From G963663315 sp965214205 (GTDB lineage: Bacteria > Pseudomonadota > Gammaproteobacteria > Arenicellales > Poriferihabitantaceae), in the NCBI GenBank assembly GCA_965214205.1, contig OZ243941.1:1860001-1924000 (forward strand): DNA of 64,000 nucleotides, read 5' to 3'. Both the position numbers and the translations under genes were made by a program. The notes below the pieces were generated by a model. The model ran no database searches and was not told the origin of the DNA. It saw only the letters and a list, made by a program, of their open reading frames with translations. This document shows positions 63,354 through 64,000 of the stretch, in pieces; positions within the stretch are counted from its first letter, which is position 1, and the number at the start of each line of letters is the position of its first letter.

Positions 63354-63424
63354 CCGGTTCTAATCCAGCAACCCGGCCGCTGCCGAGCAAGGCGGCATGC
63401 GAGATGGTTGCGTCCATCAACAAC

Positions 63425-63515
63425 GGAGAGATGGCCGAGCGGCTGAAGGCGCTCCCCTGCTAAGGGAGTATACGTTAATAGCGTATCGAGGGTTCGAATC
63501 CCTCTCTCTCCGCCA
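63425..63515 (+). tRNA. tRNA-Ser (anticodon GCT)
   Basis: Acceptor GGAGAGA pairs with TCTCTCC, the D-arm reads TGGCCGAGCGGCTGAAGGC, the anticodon loop CTGCTAA gives GCT, a long variable arm TATACGTTAATAGCGTA follows, and the T-arm has GGTTCGAATCC. Discriminator G and CCA are encoded. It lies 71 nt after csrA, as in the csrA-serV order of E. coli, with no clear promoter of its own. Confidence 0.97.
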
Positions 63516-63548
63516 TACTTGTCATGCCTAATTGCAGACATTCATACA

Positions 63549-64000
63549 TCAAATGATTCTGGATGCTATGAACTCGATATTCTCGCTTCCGACACCGTGC
63601 GCGGTTGCCAGTTCACGCCAGCGTCCGATTGCTGATTTTGTTTGATCAATCGCTTCATCAATGATCTTGCGGGGTAATTTGGCTTCCAGACCCAGCTGGA
63701 CAAGATTCGCTTTTTCTGGATTTTTTCCTTCACCCATGACCGTGGTACTTTGTTCGCCACGAGGCCCCCAGGAAAAAGTCAGATCATAAGCCGGAGAAAG
63801 GCTCCAGCCGCCATCCCGGCCCATCAGGAAACTGAAGTTTTTGGCATGGTCATCCCGGTTATGCGCCAACACGTTGAATACGGCCAGGCGATACATCTTT
63901 TCCACTTCTCGTATATCTCTGGTCAGAATCATGGTCAATGCGATCAGGTCTTCATAATCAAGAGACGGTGTCCTGAAATCGGAATGGAGCAGCCCGCCTG
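63549..64000 (-). CDS. HipA-family serine/threonine kinase, C-terminal part (runs off window)
   Basis: The open frame continues to the window end with no start codon needed, so only the C-terminal 150 residues are seen. They match the HipA_C domain: LDYEDLIALTMILTRD, the catalytic-loop block VLAHNRDDHAKNFSF and the metal-binding SPAYDLTFS. HipA toxins phosphorylate glutamyl-tRNA synthetase in E. coli; many HipA-like proteins in this clade have no such proof. The segment HSTTVMGEG-like (EQSTTVMGEGKNPEK) is typical of a longer-armed subgroup. The partner HipB would lie outside the window. It points toward tRNA-Ser, 33 nt away. Confidence 0.85.
   Translation of the reverse strand, partial: GGLLHSDFRTPSLDYEDLIALTMILTRDIREVEKMYRLAVFNVLAHNRDDHAKNFSFLMGRDGGWSLSPAYDLTFSWGPRGEQSTTVMGEGKNPEKANLVQLGLEAKLPRKIIDEAIDQTKSAIGRWRELATAHGVGSENIEFIASRII

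Noticed and set aside
63373..63400. GC-rich hairpin between csrA and tRNA-Ser
   Set aside because: Short stem, no T-run; the two genes may be cotranscribed, so termination is not supported.

Overview
The window looks like a gammaproteobacterial chromosome of moderately high GC, almost fully packed with intact housekeeping genes. Evidence for the group is the gene order: rpsP-rimM-trmD-rplS; xseB-ispA-dxs; uvrA-MFS-ssb; mutS-fdxA; recA-recX-alaS-(lysC)-csrA-tRNA-Ser; pcm-(DedA-like)-nlpD; lolC-lolD; and a frameshifted prfB followed by lysS. A betaine/proline transporter with a double permease and several TauD/PLP/GNAT enzymes fit a free-living or host-associated, probably marine, heterotroph, but the species cannot be named from this sequence alone. 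No prophage, insertion sequence, CRISPR array or rRNA operon was seen.

Layout. 1-3.3 kb: a large single-gene SF1 helicase-nuclease, the best accessory candidate, whose 3' end runs into a tRNA-Leu(CAG) gene on the other strand. 3.4-10.5 kb: prfB (programmed +1 frameshift), lysS, the lipoprotein-release transporter lolC-lolD (one membrane subunit only) and lon. 10.6-18.6 kb: an Fe-dependent alcohol dehydrogenase/transhydrogenase, a HAD phosphatase, a palindromic element, an ABC exporter, pcm, a DedA-like membrane protein, nlpD, trpD and a DMT exporter. 18.7-29.1 kb: an N-formylglutamate amidohydrolase-like gene, aroC-leuC-leuD on the plus strand; trpA, trpB, proV, proX and a double-length proW on the minus strand. 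29.2-36.2 kb: the rpsP translation operon, an exported alpha-solenoid protein of unknown role, xerD and relA. 36.2-46.5 kb: uvrA, a YajR-like MFS transporter, ssb, pdxH, parE, then xseB-ispA-dxs for isoprenoid precursors. 46.6-57.5 kb: pepN, fdxA, mutS, suhB, then a tight four-gene set (methyltransferase, trans-sulfuration PLP enzyme, GNAT, TauD dioxygenase), and sixA. 57.6-64 kb: recA, recX, alaS, lysC, csrA, tRNA-Ser(GCT), and a HipA-family kinase running off the window end.

How genes work together. Amino-acid biosynthesis is spread in pieces: aroC, leuCD, trpD, trpBA, lysC. DNA maintenance is rich (uvrA, mutS, recA/recX, ssb, parE, xerD, xseB). Stress and global control is represented by relA, csrA and lon. 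Both usual flanks of rpoS (nlpD on one side, fdxA-mutS on the other) are present but about 33 kb apart and rpoS is not at either. Sequences upstream of recA and uvrA show no canonical LexA box.

The points most worth a second look are the helicase-nuclease abutting tRNA-Leu, the unexplained methyltransferase/PLP/GNAT/TauD operon, the split and missing rpoS locus, the acidic C-terminal tail on CsrA, tryptophan synthase genes coupled to a betaine transporter, and the exported solenoid protein ahead of xerD.
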